Positions 16,550 to 24,853 of a DNA stretch of 64,000 bases are shown here, piece by piece. Under the pieces are notes generated by a model that was not told the origin of the DNA, searched no databases, and was given only the letters and a program-made list of their open reading frames with translations. Made by a program: the position numbers and the translations under genes. Each line of letters begins with the position of its first letter. The first letter of the stretch is position 1. This DNA is from Hoylesella loescheii. Its GTDB lineage: Bacteria > Bacteroidota > Bacteroidia > Bacteroidales > Bacteroidaceae. The stretch is from positions 62,001-126,000 of the forward strand of contig JADYUK010000006.1 in the NCBI GenBank assembly GCA_021531755.1, in the 5' to 3' direction.

Positions 16550-18607
16550 ATGGCAAAAGGTAATATAGGAGTTACAACCGAGAACATATTCCCGGTAATC
16601 AAGAAATTTCTCTATTCAGACCATGAGATTTTCCTTCGTGAGATGGTTTCAAACGCAGTTGATGCCACACAGAAACTGAAGACCCTGAAGGAACGTGGGG
16701 AGTATAACGGTGAGACCGATAATATGAAGGTCTGCATAAGTCTTGACAAAGACGCCAAGACACTCACAATATCAGATACAGGTATCGGTATGACGGAGGA
16801 TGAGATTGACCGTTATATCAACCAGATAGCTTTTTCTGGTGTGACAGATTTCCTTGAGAAATATAAGGATAATGCGACACAGATAATAGGCCATTTCGGC
16901 CTCGGTTTCTACTCTGCATTTATGGTGTCTGATAAGGTGGACATCATAACGCGTTCATATAAGGATGGAGCTAAGGCAGTCAAATGGACATGTGACGGAA
17001 GTCCAGAATATGAAATGACAGATGCCGATAAAGAGACTGTCGGCACAGACATCGTGCTCCATATAGCAGAGGATTGCAGTGAGTTCCTTGAGAAGGCAAA
17101 GATAGAAAGCCTGTTGAACAAGTATTGTAAGTTCATGGCTGTCCCTGTCGTTCTCGGCAAGAAAGAGAAGTGGAGTTCAGAAGAGAAGAAGATGGTCGAG
17201 ACAGAAGAGGATAATATAATCAACTCTACAGAGCCTCTTTGGACAAAGACCCCATCGTCTCTTACCGACGAGGAGTACAAGAACTTCTACAAGACTTTAT
17301 ATCCGATGTCAGACGAGCCACTGTTCTGGATTCATCTGAATGTCGACTATCCATTCAACCTGACTGGTATCCTCTATTTCCCGAGAGTGAAGTCTAACAT
17401 TGAGCTGACACGCAACAAGATACAGCTCTACTGTAACCAGGTCTTTGTAACAGACCAGGTTGAGGGTATCGTACCAGAGTTCCTCACACTTCTCCATGGT
17501 GTCATCGATTCGCCAGACATCCCTCTCAACGTCAGCCGCTCATACCTGCAGAGTGACGCTAACGTAAAGAAGATATCCACTTATATAACAAAGAAAGTTG
17601 CTGACAGACTGAAGGCTATCTTCACAGACAACCGCAAAGACTATGAGGAGAAATGGGACTCTCTGAAATTGTTTATCAATTACGGTATGCTCTCTCAGCC
17701 TGACTTCTATGACCGCGCAAAAGACTTCGCTCTTCTGAAGGATATCAATGGAAAGCATTATACATATGACGAGTACAGAGAGCTGATAAAGTCTGAGCAG
17801 ACAGACAAGGACGGCAGTTTGGTCTATCTCTATGCGACCGACCGCGAGAGCCAATACTCATACATACAGACTGCCGAGGCAAAGGGCTATAATGTCCTGA
17901 TGTTCGACGGCGAGCTTGATGTGCCTGCAATACAGGTATTCGAGCAGAAGTTCGAGAAGTCACATTTCTCACGTGTTGACTCAGACATAATTGACCGTCT
18001 CATTGTGAAAGACGAGAAGAAGGAGAAAACACTGTCTGACGAGCAAACTGACAATCTGTCAGTAATGTTCAAGACACAGATGCCTGCAATGCCAAAGACC
18101 AACTTCAACGTTGAGGTGGATAATCTGGGCGAGTCTCAGAAGCCTGTACTTATCACTCAGAACGAGTGGATGAGAAGAATGAAAGAAATGTCACGATTCG
18201 AGCAGGGAATGTCGTTCTATGGCGAGATGCCCGATACATTCTCGGTTGTGCTTAATGCTGACCACCCTCTTATCTCTGGTATCATAAACGACTCAGAGAA
18301 AGAGTGCGCAGAGGCATTGAAGCCGATAAACGCTGAGATTCGTGGACTTGAAGCAAGGAAGGCTGCACTTGAGATGAGCAGCAAGGACAAGAAAGACGAC
18401 GAGATTCCACAGGATGAGAAGGACGACCTGAAGAAAACCAATGAAGATATTGAGAAACAGAAAGAAGCTCACAAAACTGTTCTCTCAGAATATGCTGCAA
18501 AAAACGACAAGATACACCAGCTTATTGACTTGGCTCTCCTTCAGAATGGCATGCTTCGTGGTGAGGCGCTTGATAAGTTCCTCACGCGTAGCCTCTCTAT
18601 GATATAA
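16550..18607 (+). CDS. htpG: Molecular chaperone HtpG (Hsp90)
   Basis: 685 residues. The N-terminal GHKL ATPase has EMVSNAVDATQK (catalytic Glu, metal-binding Asn), SDTGIGM and GHFGLGFYSAFM; the middle domain has GILYFPRVKSN and the Arg-bearing VSRSYLQSDANVKKI block; the C-terminal third holds the dimer interface. HtpG is an ATP-driven cytoplasmic chaperone. An insert rich in Lys/Glu (SKDKKDDEIPQDEKDDLKK) lies near residue 610, as in other Bacteroidales HtpG. A bidirectional terminator stem-loop follows at 18676. Confidence 0.97.
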   Translation: MAKGNIGVTTENIFPVIKKFLYSDHEIFLREMVSNAVDATQKLKTLKERGEYNGETDNMKVCISLDKDAKTLTISDTGIGMTEDEIDRYINQIAFSGVTDFLEKYKDNATQIIGHFGLGFYSAFMVSDKVDIITRSYKDGAKAVKWTCDGSPEYEMTDADKETVGTDIVLHIAEDCSEFLEKAKIESLLNKYCKFMAVPVVLGKKEKWSSEEKKMVETEEDNIINSTEPLWTKTPSSLTDEEYKNFYKTLYPMSDEPLFWIHLNVDYPFNLTGILYFPRVKSNIELTRNKIQLYCNQVFVTDQVEGIVPEFLTLLHGVIDSPDIPLNVSRSYLQSDANVKKISTYITKKVADRLKAIFTDNRKDYEEKWDSLKLFINYGMLSQPDFYDRAKDFALLKDINGKHYTYDEYRELIKSEQTDKDGSLVYLYATDRESQYSYIQTAEAKGYNVLMFDGELDVPAIQVFEQKFEKSHFSRVDSDIIDRLIVKDEKKEKTLSDEQTDNLSVMFKTQMPAMPKTNFNVEVDNLGESQKPVLITQNEWMRRMKEMSRFEQGMSFYGEMPDTFSVVLNADHPLISGIINDSEKECAEALKPINAEIRGLEARKAALEMSSKDKKDDEIPQDEKDDLKKTNEDIEKQKEAHKTVLSEYAAKNDKIHQLIDLALLQNGMLRGEALDKFLTRSLSMI

Positions 18608-18675
18608 TACAGTTTATAAATCAGTTATGCAGTAACATAATCATACAGGTTACTCTGAGAAACGATAAAAAACAT

Positions 18676-18724
18676 AAAAGCAGTATCATTAGGTATCTAC
18701 TATACCTAATGATACTGCTTTTTA
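18676..18724. terminator. Bidirectional terminator between htpG and the RelA/SpoT gene
   Basis: Perfect inverted repeat AAAAGCAGTATCATTAGGTA on the left arm, loop of about 5-7 bases, and its complement ending CTGCTTTTT. A-tract and T-tract on the two sides allow termination from both directions between these convergent genes. Confidence 0.85.
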
Positions 18725-18857
18725 TGTATAATGCAACAAACTAATGAGAAATGAATGATATCTTGAAGGGGATAATTTCATTCCCATCTCAATCCAATCC
18801 CACAAATGTATGAATAGGGCTCACTATCTCTATTTCAGTTTGTTGTAACACAAATGA

Positions 18858-21137
18858 CTACAGTCTTGTTACTTGCTTGACACCCTTCACGGTTTTCAGC
18901 TTCCTGATAAGCTGTTCAAGACGCGAGGTGTCATCAATATTTACGACAAGATTTCCAGAGAAGAGTCCGTCATGAGAATCAATATTGATTGAGCGCATCA
19001 TAATACGCTCCTCTTTTGATATAATGCTTGTTATATTAGACACAATGCCTATATCATCATTGCCAATTACACGCAGCGTAATAGAGTATTGGTTCTGCCC
19101 CTTTCCGCTCCACCGTGCCTCAACTATCCTGTATCCGAATCTCTTACGTAGCTCTGGGGCGTTTGGGCAGTCACAGCGATGAATCTTTATACCTCCTGAA
19201 ACTGTCACGAAGCCAAACACCTCATCTCCATATATCGGATGGCAGCATGAAGCTAATGTGTAGTCTATGCCTTTTTGTGAGCGGTCAATTACGAGCACAT
19301 CGTCCGATCTGTGTTTTCTTGCATCTGCCGACAATGTGTCGAACGGCACAGACTGTTGTGGCATTGCTGTATATTCTGACGCTGAGCGTCGTTCAGCAGG
19401 CACCGTTGCAGACTTTGGAGTCTTCATCTCCTGATATTTATCAAGGACAGTCTGTATATCGAGCGTACCGTCTCCCAGACTCTTGTAGAACTCCGAAACC
19501 TCTTTGTAGCCTAATTTCTTTACCAGCTGTTGTATGAGAGCTTCATCAAACTCAAGTTTCCTATTTTTGAGCCTTCTCTCCAACATCTCTTTCGTTATGG
19601 TGATTTCCTTTACGACAGTCTCTTTCAGCGCAAGCCTTATCTTTGCCTTTGCCCTCGATGTACGTACTATCTGCAACCACTCGCGTTTTGGATACTGTTG
19701 TGATGATGTGATAATTTGAACCTGGTCGCCAGAATGTAGTTCCTGTCTCATTGTTGCCGTATGTCCGTTGATGCGGGCACCCGTACATTGTGCTCCTACC
19801 TTAGAATGAATGTGGAAGGCAAAGTCGAGAACTGTAGCACCGGCAGCAAGTTTCCATATATCACCTTTCGGTGTGAAGACATAAATCTCTTTCTCTGCCA
19901 TGGTGGTCTTGAACTGATCCATAACTTCAAGATCATCTCCTGCCTCCATAGCCGCTCTTATCGATGCCAGCCACTCGTCCATACCGCCTTCTCCAGCTTT
20001 GACACCTTTGTATCTCCAATGTGCAGCGAGTCCGTGCTCGGCGATGTCGTCCATACGCTCTGTACGTATCTGTACCTCTACCCATTTGCTTTCTGGCCCA
20101 AGGACTGTGATGTGTAATGACTCGTATCCATTTGACTTAGGCACAGAGAGCCAGTCTCTCAGGCGCTTCGGATTAGGCTGATACATGTCTGTTATGACAG
20201 AATAGACCTGCCAGCATTCCATTTTTTCTCTCTCCTGTACGGTATCGAGAATAATACGAATTGCGAAAAGGTCATAAACACCCTCGAATGGACACTTCTG
20301 TTTTTTCATCTTCTGCCATATCGAGTGTATTGATTTTGTACGTCCTTTGATATGGAATTTCAGTCCAAGCTGCTCCAGTTTCTCCTTTATTGGTATGATG
20401 AATCGTTGTATGTATGCGTCACGTGCCTGTTTTGTTGCATTCAGTTTCTCCTTGATGTGGTAATATGCATCATGTTCGAGATATTTTAGCGAGAGATCCT
20501 CCAGCTCAGACTTCAGCTTGTAAAGTCCCAGCTTATGGGCGAGAGGTGCGTAGAGGTAGCTTGCCTCCTCAGCCGCACGATAGGTTGATTTGCTGTCTGT
20601 ACACTTGCCAAGATTTCTCATGAGTGACACTCTGTCGGCAATCATGATGAGAATGACACGCATATCCTCTGCAAAGGAGAGGAGAAGGTTACGGAAATTC
20701 TCACTCTCTACGGTTGGAGTCTTCTCGTATAATGACTGAACCTTGACTATTCCACTTACAATATGTCCAACACCTTCTCCATAGAGATGGTTAACTTCGC
20801 TGGATGACAACTTGTTGTCGAGCACGCTGCGGTATACGAGGACAGCAATCAATCCTTCTCTCTTGAGCCCAATCTCGTCGATAGCTATTATGGCTGTGTT
20901 TATGGCTCGTTGAGTTGGATTCAAACCATATACATCAGACAACTCTTTTGAATTTAGGTCTGGCTCAATCTGTTTCCTCAGATTTTCCTCATCCTCGGCA
21001 GTAATATACGGACTTGCTTTCTCAAACAAAAGTTTGAGATCCTCGTTGCCGTCGATATGTTCAACGGTAGAGTGGGGTAGTGGCTTATCTGGTGTCTGTA
21101 TCCCGATTGCTATGTTTGTGTTTCCTGTTTTTTCCAT
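18858..21137 (-). CDS. RelA/SpoT homologue with inactive hydrolase site
   Basis: 759 residues in the long RSH layout: HD domain region (about 70-200), (p)ppGpp synthetase (about 240-370) with GRTKSIHSIWQKM, YDLFAIRII and PKSNGYESLHITV, TGS domain (about 415-475, EIYVFTPKGDIWKL), zinc-finger/helical region (TLASCCHPIYGDEVFGFV) and a C-terminal ACT domain. The HD residues are gone: the usual HPLxVA is TQRAIN (75-80), HDxxED is YRSVLD (102-107), and the ADRLHNM site reads ADRVSLM. The protein should therefore make but not break (p)ppGpp, i.e. act as RelA, and a hydrolase-proficient SpoT must exist elsewhere. Likely minus-strand -7 box TACTTTTG at 21289-21296. Confidence 0.92.
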   Translation of the reverse strand: MEKTGNTNIAIGIQTPDKPLPHSTVEHIDGNEDLKLLFEKASPYITAEDEENLRKQIEPDLNSKELSDVYGLNPTQRAINTAIIAIDEIGLKREGLIAVLVYRSVLDNKLSSSEVNHLYGEGVGHIVSGIVKVQSLYEKTPTVESENFRNLLLSFAEDMRVILIMIADRVSLMRNLGKCTDSKSTYRAAEEASYLYAPLAHKLGLYKLKSELEDLSLKYLEHDAYYHIKEKLNATKQARDAYIQRFIIPIKEKLEQLGLKFHIKGRTKSIHSIWQKMKKQKCPFEGVYDLFAIRIILDTVQEREKMECWQVYSVITDMYQPNPKRLRDWLSVPKSNGYESLHITVLGPESKWVEVQIRTERMDDIAEHGLAAHWRYKGVKAGEGGMDEWLASIRAAMEAGDDLEVMDQFKTTMAEKEIYVFTPKGDIWKLAAGATVLDFAFHIHSKVGAQCTGARINGHTATMRQELHSGDQVQIITSSQQYPKREWLQIVRTSRAKAKIRLALKETVVKEITITKEMLERRLKNRKLEFDEALIQQLVKKLGYKEVSEFYKSLGDGTLDIQTVLDKYQEMKTPKSATVPAERRSASEYTAMPQQSVPFDTLSADARKHRSDDVLVIDRSQKGIDYTLASCCHPIYGDEVFGFVTVSGGIKIHRCDCPNAPELRKRFGYRIVEARWSGKGQNQYSITLRVIGNDDIGIVSNITSIISKEERIMMRSINIDSHDGLFSGNLVVNIDDTSRLEQLIRKLKTVKGVKQVTRL

Positions 21138-21288
21138 AGAAGTGATGAAATTTGTTGGTGATGTCGCAATACCTTATCTGTTCAGTAGAATCCATTCTTA
21201 TGACTATATCATTATCATTGACTTTGAAATGATTTGCAGGCCAGAAAATTGTCTTCATGCTGACATGACGTTCATATAAAATATGTTG

Positions 21289-21296
21289 CAAAAGTA
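21289..21296 (-). promoter_or_regulatory. Possible -7 box for the RelA/SpoT gene
   Basis: Minus-strand TACTTTTG fits TAnnTTTG but I see no TTTG at the right distance upstream. It would give a leader of about 145 bases. Confidence 0.4.
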
Positions 21297-21333
21297 AGAA
21301 AAATAGTAATATGAAATGAATTTTGTGCGTATT

Positions 21334-21368
21334 TTTGTTTTTCCTTTAAAATAAAATAACTAATTTTG
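21334..21368 (+). promoter_or_regulatory. Probable promoter for the DUF4301 gene
   Basis: TTTG (21334-21337) and TAATTTTG (21361-21368) with a 23-base spacer, slightly longer than usual. The sequence ATAACTAATTTTGT is the same as in the promoter at 8807-8838. Confidence 0.55.
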
Positions 21369-21516
21369 TGGGCAGATACATGATATGCTGATTATTTATA
21401 GCATATGTTTCATATTCGATGCTTTCAGGTTGGGATATTCTCATAAAGTTTCATATATCCCTTGCCTCCAATAATAAATAACGTATAGAGAATAATAACC
21501 ATAACCATTTACAACT

Positions 21517-23037
21517 ATGACTCTATCTGAAAAAGACTTGCAGCAGATAGCCTCAAAAGGCATCAGCGAAGAGAAGCTGGAGTATCAGCTGTCTCAGTTC
21601 AAGACGGGTTTCCCATATCTTAAACTTGAAGGCCCGGCCGCCATCGGGCATGGCATCATGGCTCCAAACGAGGAGGAGCGTGCCGCATACGCTAAAGCAT
21701 GGGACGAATATAAATCCCAAGGACACGATATCGTTAAGTTTGTGCCGGCATCAGGTGCCGCATCACGTATGTTCAAGGACATCTTCGCGTTTGTTGATGC
21801 TCCCTATGACGAGCCGACAACACCTTTCGAGCACAATTATTTTGATAACTTAAAGCATTTCGCTTTCTATAACGCGCTTGATGCACGTCTCCGTGAGATA
21901 CACGGTATTGGAATTGAGGAGCTTATAGCGAAGGGCCAATATAAAGATGTAGCCCGTTGTATGCTCTCCGCAGATGGACTTAATTATGGACAGTTGCCTA
22001 AAGGTATGCTCCTTTTCCATAAATACGGGGAAGACGCACGCACACCAATGGAGGAGCACCTCGTAGAAGGAGCACTTTATGCTGCGTCAAATGGTCTTTC
22101 ACACGTCCACTTTACTGTCTCACATGAACACCTCGATTTCTTTAAGCAGAAGGTATCAGAGCGTGCCAACAAATACGCAGAGGATTATGGTATCAAGTAC
22201 GATATATCCTTCTCAGAACAGAAACCTTCGACAGATACAGTAGCTGCCAACCCTGACTGTACTCCATTCAGGAATGATGACGGCTCACTGCTCTTCCGTC
22301 CTGGTGGCCATGGTGCGCTCATAGAGAATCTCAACGAGATTGATGCAGATGTGGTGTTCATCAAGAACATCGACAATGTTGTACCAGACAGACTGAAACA
22401 AGAGACTGTAGAATGGAAAAATATAATTGCCGGTGTGCTCGTAACTATGCAGAAGAAAGCTCATGACTATCTTAATGTGCTTGATAGCGGAAAGTATGAC
22501 CACGACAAGCTGCTTGAAATTATTCACTTCGTACAGAACGACCTGTTCTGCCGTCGTCCTGATATTAAAGACCTGGAGGATGCTGACCTCGTAATATATC
22601 TCCGCGAGAAGCTCAACCGCCCGATGCGCGTCGCAGGCATGGTGAAGAATGTCGGAGAGCCTGGTGGAGGTCCATTCCTTGCATATAACGCTGATGGCAC
22701 ATACTCTCCACAGATACTCGAGTCATCACAAATAGACAAGGCGAACGAGACATATATGCACTACTTCACTGAAGGCACACATTTCAATCCTGTTGACCTT
22801 GTTTGTGCGGTTAAGGATTACAAGGGACAGCCATTCAACCTGCCTGACTATGTCGACAAAGCAACAGGATTCATCTCGCAGAAGTCAAAGAACGGTAAGG
22901 AGCTACAGGCTCTCGAACTTCCTGGACTGTGGAACGGTGCCATGTCTGACTGGAATACAATATTTGTCGAGGTTCCGCTCGCCACATTTAACCCAGTAAA
23001 GACTGTCAACGACCTTCTTCGTGAACAGCACCAGTAA
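21517..23037 (+). CDS. DUF4301 family protein
   Basis: 506 residues, matching DUF4301 over its whole length. Diagnostic are KFVPASGAASRMFKD (about 74-88), FRPGGHGALIENLNEID near 262, and FIKNIDNVVPDR near 284, an arrangement reminiscent of nucleotide-sugar pyrophosphorylases, though the usual glycine-rich nucleotidyltransferase start is only loosely kept. Also GMVKNVGEPGGGPFLAYN. Function has not been established to my knowledge; a nucleotidyltransferase-like fold is an inference from these motifs. Cytoplasmic (no signal). Single gene with its own promoter and a convergent neighbour. Confidence 0.88.
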   Translation: MTLSEKDLQQIASKGISEEKLEYQLSQFKTGFPYLKLEGPAAIGHGIMAPNEEERAAYAKAWDEYKSQGHDIVKFVPASGAASRMFKDIFAFVDAPYDEPTTPFEHNYFDNLKHFAFYNALDARLREIHGIGIEELIAKGQYKDVARCMLSADGLNYGQLPKGMLLFHKYGEDARTPMEEHLVEGALYAASNGLSHVHFTVSHEHLDFFKQKVSERANKYAEDYGIKYDISFSEQKPSTDTVAANPDCTPFRNDDGSLLFRPGGHGALIENLNEIDADVVFIKNIDNVVPDRLKQETVEWKNIIAGVLVTMQKKAHDYLNVLDSGKYDHDKLLEIIHFVQNDLFCRRPDIKDLEDADLVIYLREKLNRPMRVAGMVKNVGEPGGGPFLAYNADGTYSPQILESSQIDKANETYMHYFTEGTHFNPVDLVCAVKDYKGQPFNLPDYVDKATGFISQKSKNGKELQALELPGLWNGAMSDWNTIFVEVPLATFNPVKTVNDLLREQHQ

Positions 23038-23113
23038 TATGTTGTTATACGCCCCCTTATAACAGGGATCTGTGCCCACCATATAACAGTCCTTATAACA
23101 ATAACTAAACGAT

Positions 23114-23179
23114 AACACGACAAAGGTTAACAGGATTTAAAACTAAAAACAGTTTTTGCCTGTTAATCTTTGCCGTGTT
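23114..23179. terminator. Long inverted repeat between convergent genes
   Basis: Arms of 21 bases, AACACGACAAAGGTTAACAG on the left (23114 on) and its near complement ending GCCGTGTT on the right (to 23179), with two G-U-compatible differences. The loop contains a second small hairpin (AAAACT/AGTTTT). Placed 80 bases after DUF4301 and 260 bases before the end of the minus-strand ATP-grasp gene; most simply a bidirectional terminator. Confidence 0.65.
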
Positions 23180-23435
23180 CTATGTTTTTACTAGTCTTAG
23201 TCAATTGTATAATGGTGTAAGCCAAAAAATCCGGTTATAGGACTTCCAACTTCTTTGTTGCGTAGTTTTTTGTCAATTTGATTGTGCTCAGATATAATCA
23301 TCGAGATATTGCATTAAAACAACATGAAATGAAAGATTCCTCATGTCTTACTCCTCACTCAAAAAAAGAATGAGGATTGGGGTCATAACAATATAACATT
23401 TCCATGCATGCAATATATCCTCATATTTTTGGCAT

Positions 23436-24512
23436 TCAGTATAGTAGCTCATGGTCATTGATTATTCGCATGTGATACGAATTGTCATCATAACCAATAT
23501 TCATCAAACATTGCTGTTCACGGATTGTTGGCGAAAGAGAGAGAGCTACATGCCCCATTGTACGTCTGAGGTTTATCTCCACACATGGATTTACTTTAAG
23601 GCCACTATGTGTCTTAATGATCATCATATCGACACCAAAGGGGCCGACGTACTGTCCGTTAATCTCACGGCTCATCCAATCACAAATATATCTGCATATA
23701 GAATCGAGCAAATCTTTCGGAATATATTTTGTCAGCATACTGCGCTTCTCATCTTCTGTAGCCAGGACACTGCCAACATATGTACCGTTGAGAGTGCGGA
23801 AAAGTGAGAGGCCTTCATATCTTACGGTTCCATCGGCAAAGGATGTGAACTCCATGCCGAAATCCTTTACTTTGTCGTAATATGGTTCCACCATAATGTA
23901 CCCCTGTTTTTCCAAAGTTTTCCAGATCCATCTCTCAGTGTTTTTGTCGATATCACGAACATACCTCACTCCTCTTCCGCTACAGCTCCATGGGGTTTTC
24001 AAAACAGCCTGTGAGTAGTCAGTTATCCTTGCAACAACGTCGCCGAATGTGTTGCATGGTATCGCCTCGCCATGCAGGAGCTGAGATGTAACGCATAATG
24101 AAGATAGAAGCCTGGCGGCCGTTGCACGTCCAGACAACTCGCGTATTGCAGCCATATGCTCATTATCAGGTACACAGCATTCATTTATACCACTTCTAAG
24201 CAGCTGCGCGCGTATATTTACATCCCATCCCCATGGCATTATTTTATTTATCGAAGCAGCAAGGTTGCTATTACTCGTAATATCCTTTAATTCAACGTAA
24301 TACACATTGGGGTTAGAGTGAGATATCTTTTTCGATGAAAACTCGGCCTTTTCTTTATTGTCCACAAGGACCAGGTCATTATCTGAAGCCCATAAGGCAG
24401 GAATCCATCCTAAATCGGCTCTCATCTGCCTCCCAGCATGTGGTGCTGTCCAAAAAGGATCGTTGGCGGCTAACGCCATGTCGTGTTCCGGATTGAAAAT
24501 ATGAAGTATCAT
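23436..24512 (-). CDS. ATP-grasp-like protein of unknown function
   Basis: 358 residues without a signal peptide. I recognise ATP-grasp features rather than a named family: KTPWSCSGRGVRY near 192 resembles the Lys/Gly-rich ATP-binding loop, IMVEPYYDKVKDFGMEF near 227 contains the expected acidic strand, GPFGVDMMI near 300 and VEINLRRTMGHVAL near 319 resemble the Mg-binding Asp/Glu-x-Asn end of the fold. Such enzymes ligate a carboxylate to an amine or thiol using ATP. The N-terminal start (ILHIFNPEHDMALA) is conserved in a Bacteroidales family I have seen only as hypothetical. Substrate unknown. A minus-strand TAACTTTG box lies only five bases before the ATG (24517-24524). Confidence 0.8.
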   Translation of the reverse strand: MILHIFNPEHDMALAANDPFWTAPHAGRQMRADLGWIPALWASDNDLVLVDNKEKAEFSSKKISHSNPNVYYVELKDITSNSNLAASINKIMPWGWDVNIRAQLLRSGINECCVPDNEHMAAIRELSGRATAARLLSSLCVTSQLLHGEAIPCNTFGDVVARITDYSQAVLKTPWSCSGRGVRYVRDIDKNTERWIWKTLEKQGYIMVEPYYDKVKDFGMEFTSFADGTVRYEGLSLFRTLNGTYVGSVLATEDEKRSMLTKYIPKDLLDSICRYICDWMSREINGQYVGPFGVDMMIIKTHSGLKVNPCVEINLRRTMGHVALSLSPTIREQQCLMNIGYDDNSYHMRIINDHELLY

Positions 24513-24626
24513 AATGCAAAGTTATTAAAAAATCCCATTTCACGCTACATAAACACAGAAAAACAAGATATAAAATAACTTAATTTGCAAAAAAATAAAA
24601 AAAACGAAACTTTTTCCCCATGCGTG

Positions 24627-24657
24627 TTGTCAATTTAATAAATTATTCGTACCTTTG
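24627..24657 (+). promoter_or_regulatory. Promoter of nifJ
   Basis: TTG (24627-24629), 20 bases, TACCTTTG (24650-24657). Start near 24664, giving a leader of about 190 bases. The leader holds a stem-loop at 24736-24767 (GCGTTACCATAA against TTATGGTAATGC). Confidence 0.75.
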
Positions 24658-24735
24658 CATCATAAAAGGCAGAAAAGTCTGTTCCTATGAAAGCATAGCA
24701 AGATGACGATTAATGATTTACAAACATCATAAAAG

Positions 24736-24767
24736 GCGTTACCATAATTATATACTTATGGTAATGC
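24736..24767 (+). promoter_or_regulatory. Stem-loop in the nifJ leader
   Basis: Twelve-base arms GCGTTACCATAA and TTATGGTAATGC (one G-T pair), 8-base loop, about 75 bases after the predicted transcription start and 87 bases before the nifJ ATG, followed by a pyrimidine-rich segment. Could stabilise the message or work as an attenuator; function not shown. Confidence 0.45.
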
Positions 24768-24853
24768 TTCATCTGTATTTTAGATATCCTGTCATCTGAG
24801 CTTTACCTAAACAGAAGACAATTAAAGTTTTATACACATATAAATATTAAAAC

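Noticed and set aside
19534..20181. Plus-strand frames inside the RelA/SpoT gene
   Set aside because: Shadows of the conserved minus-strand gene.
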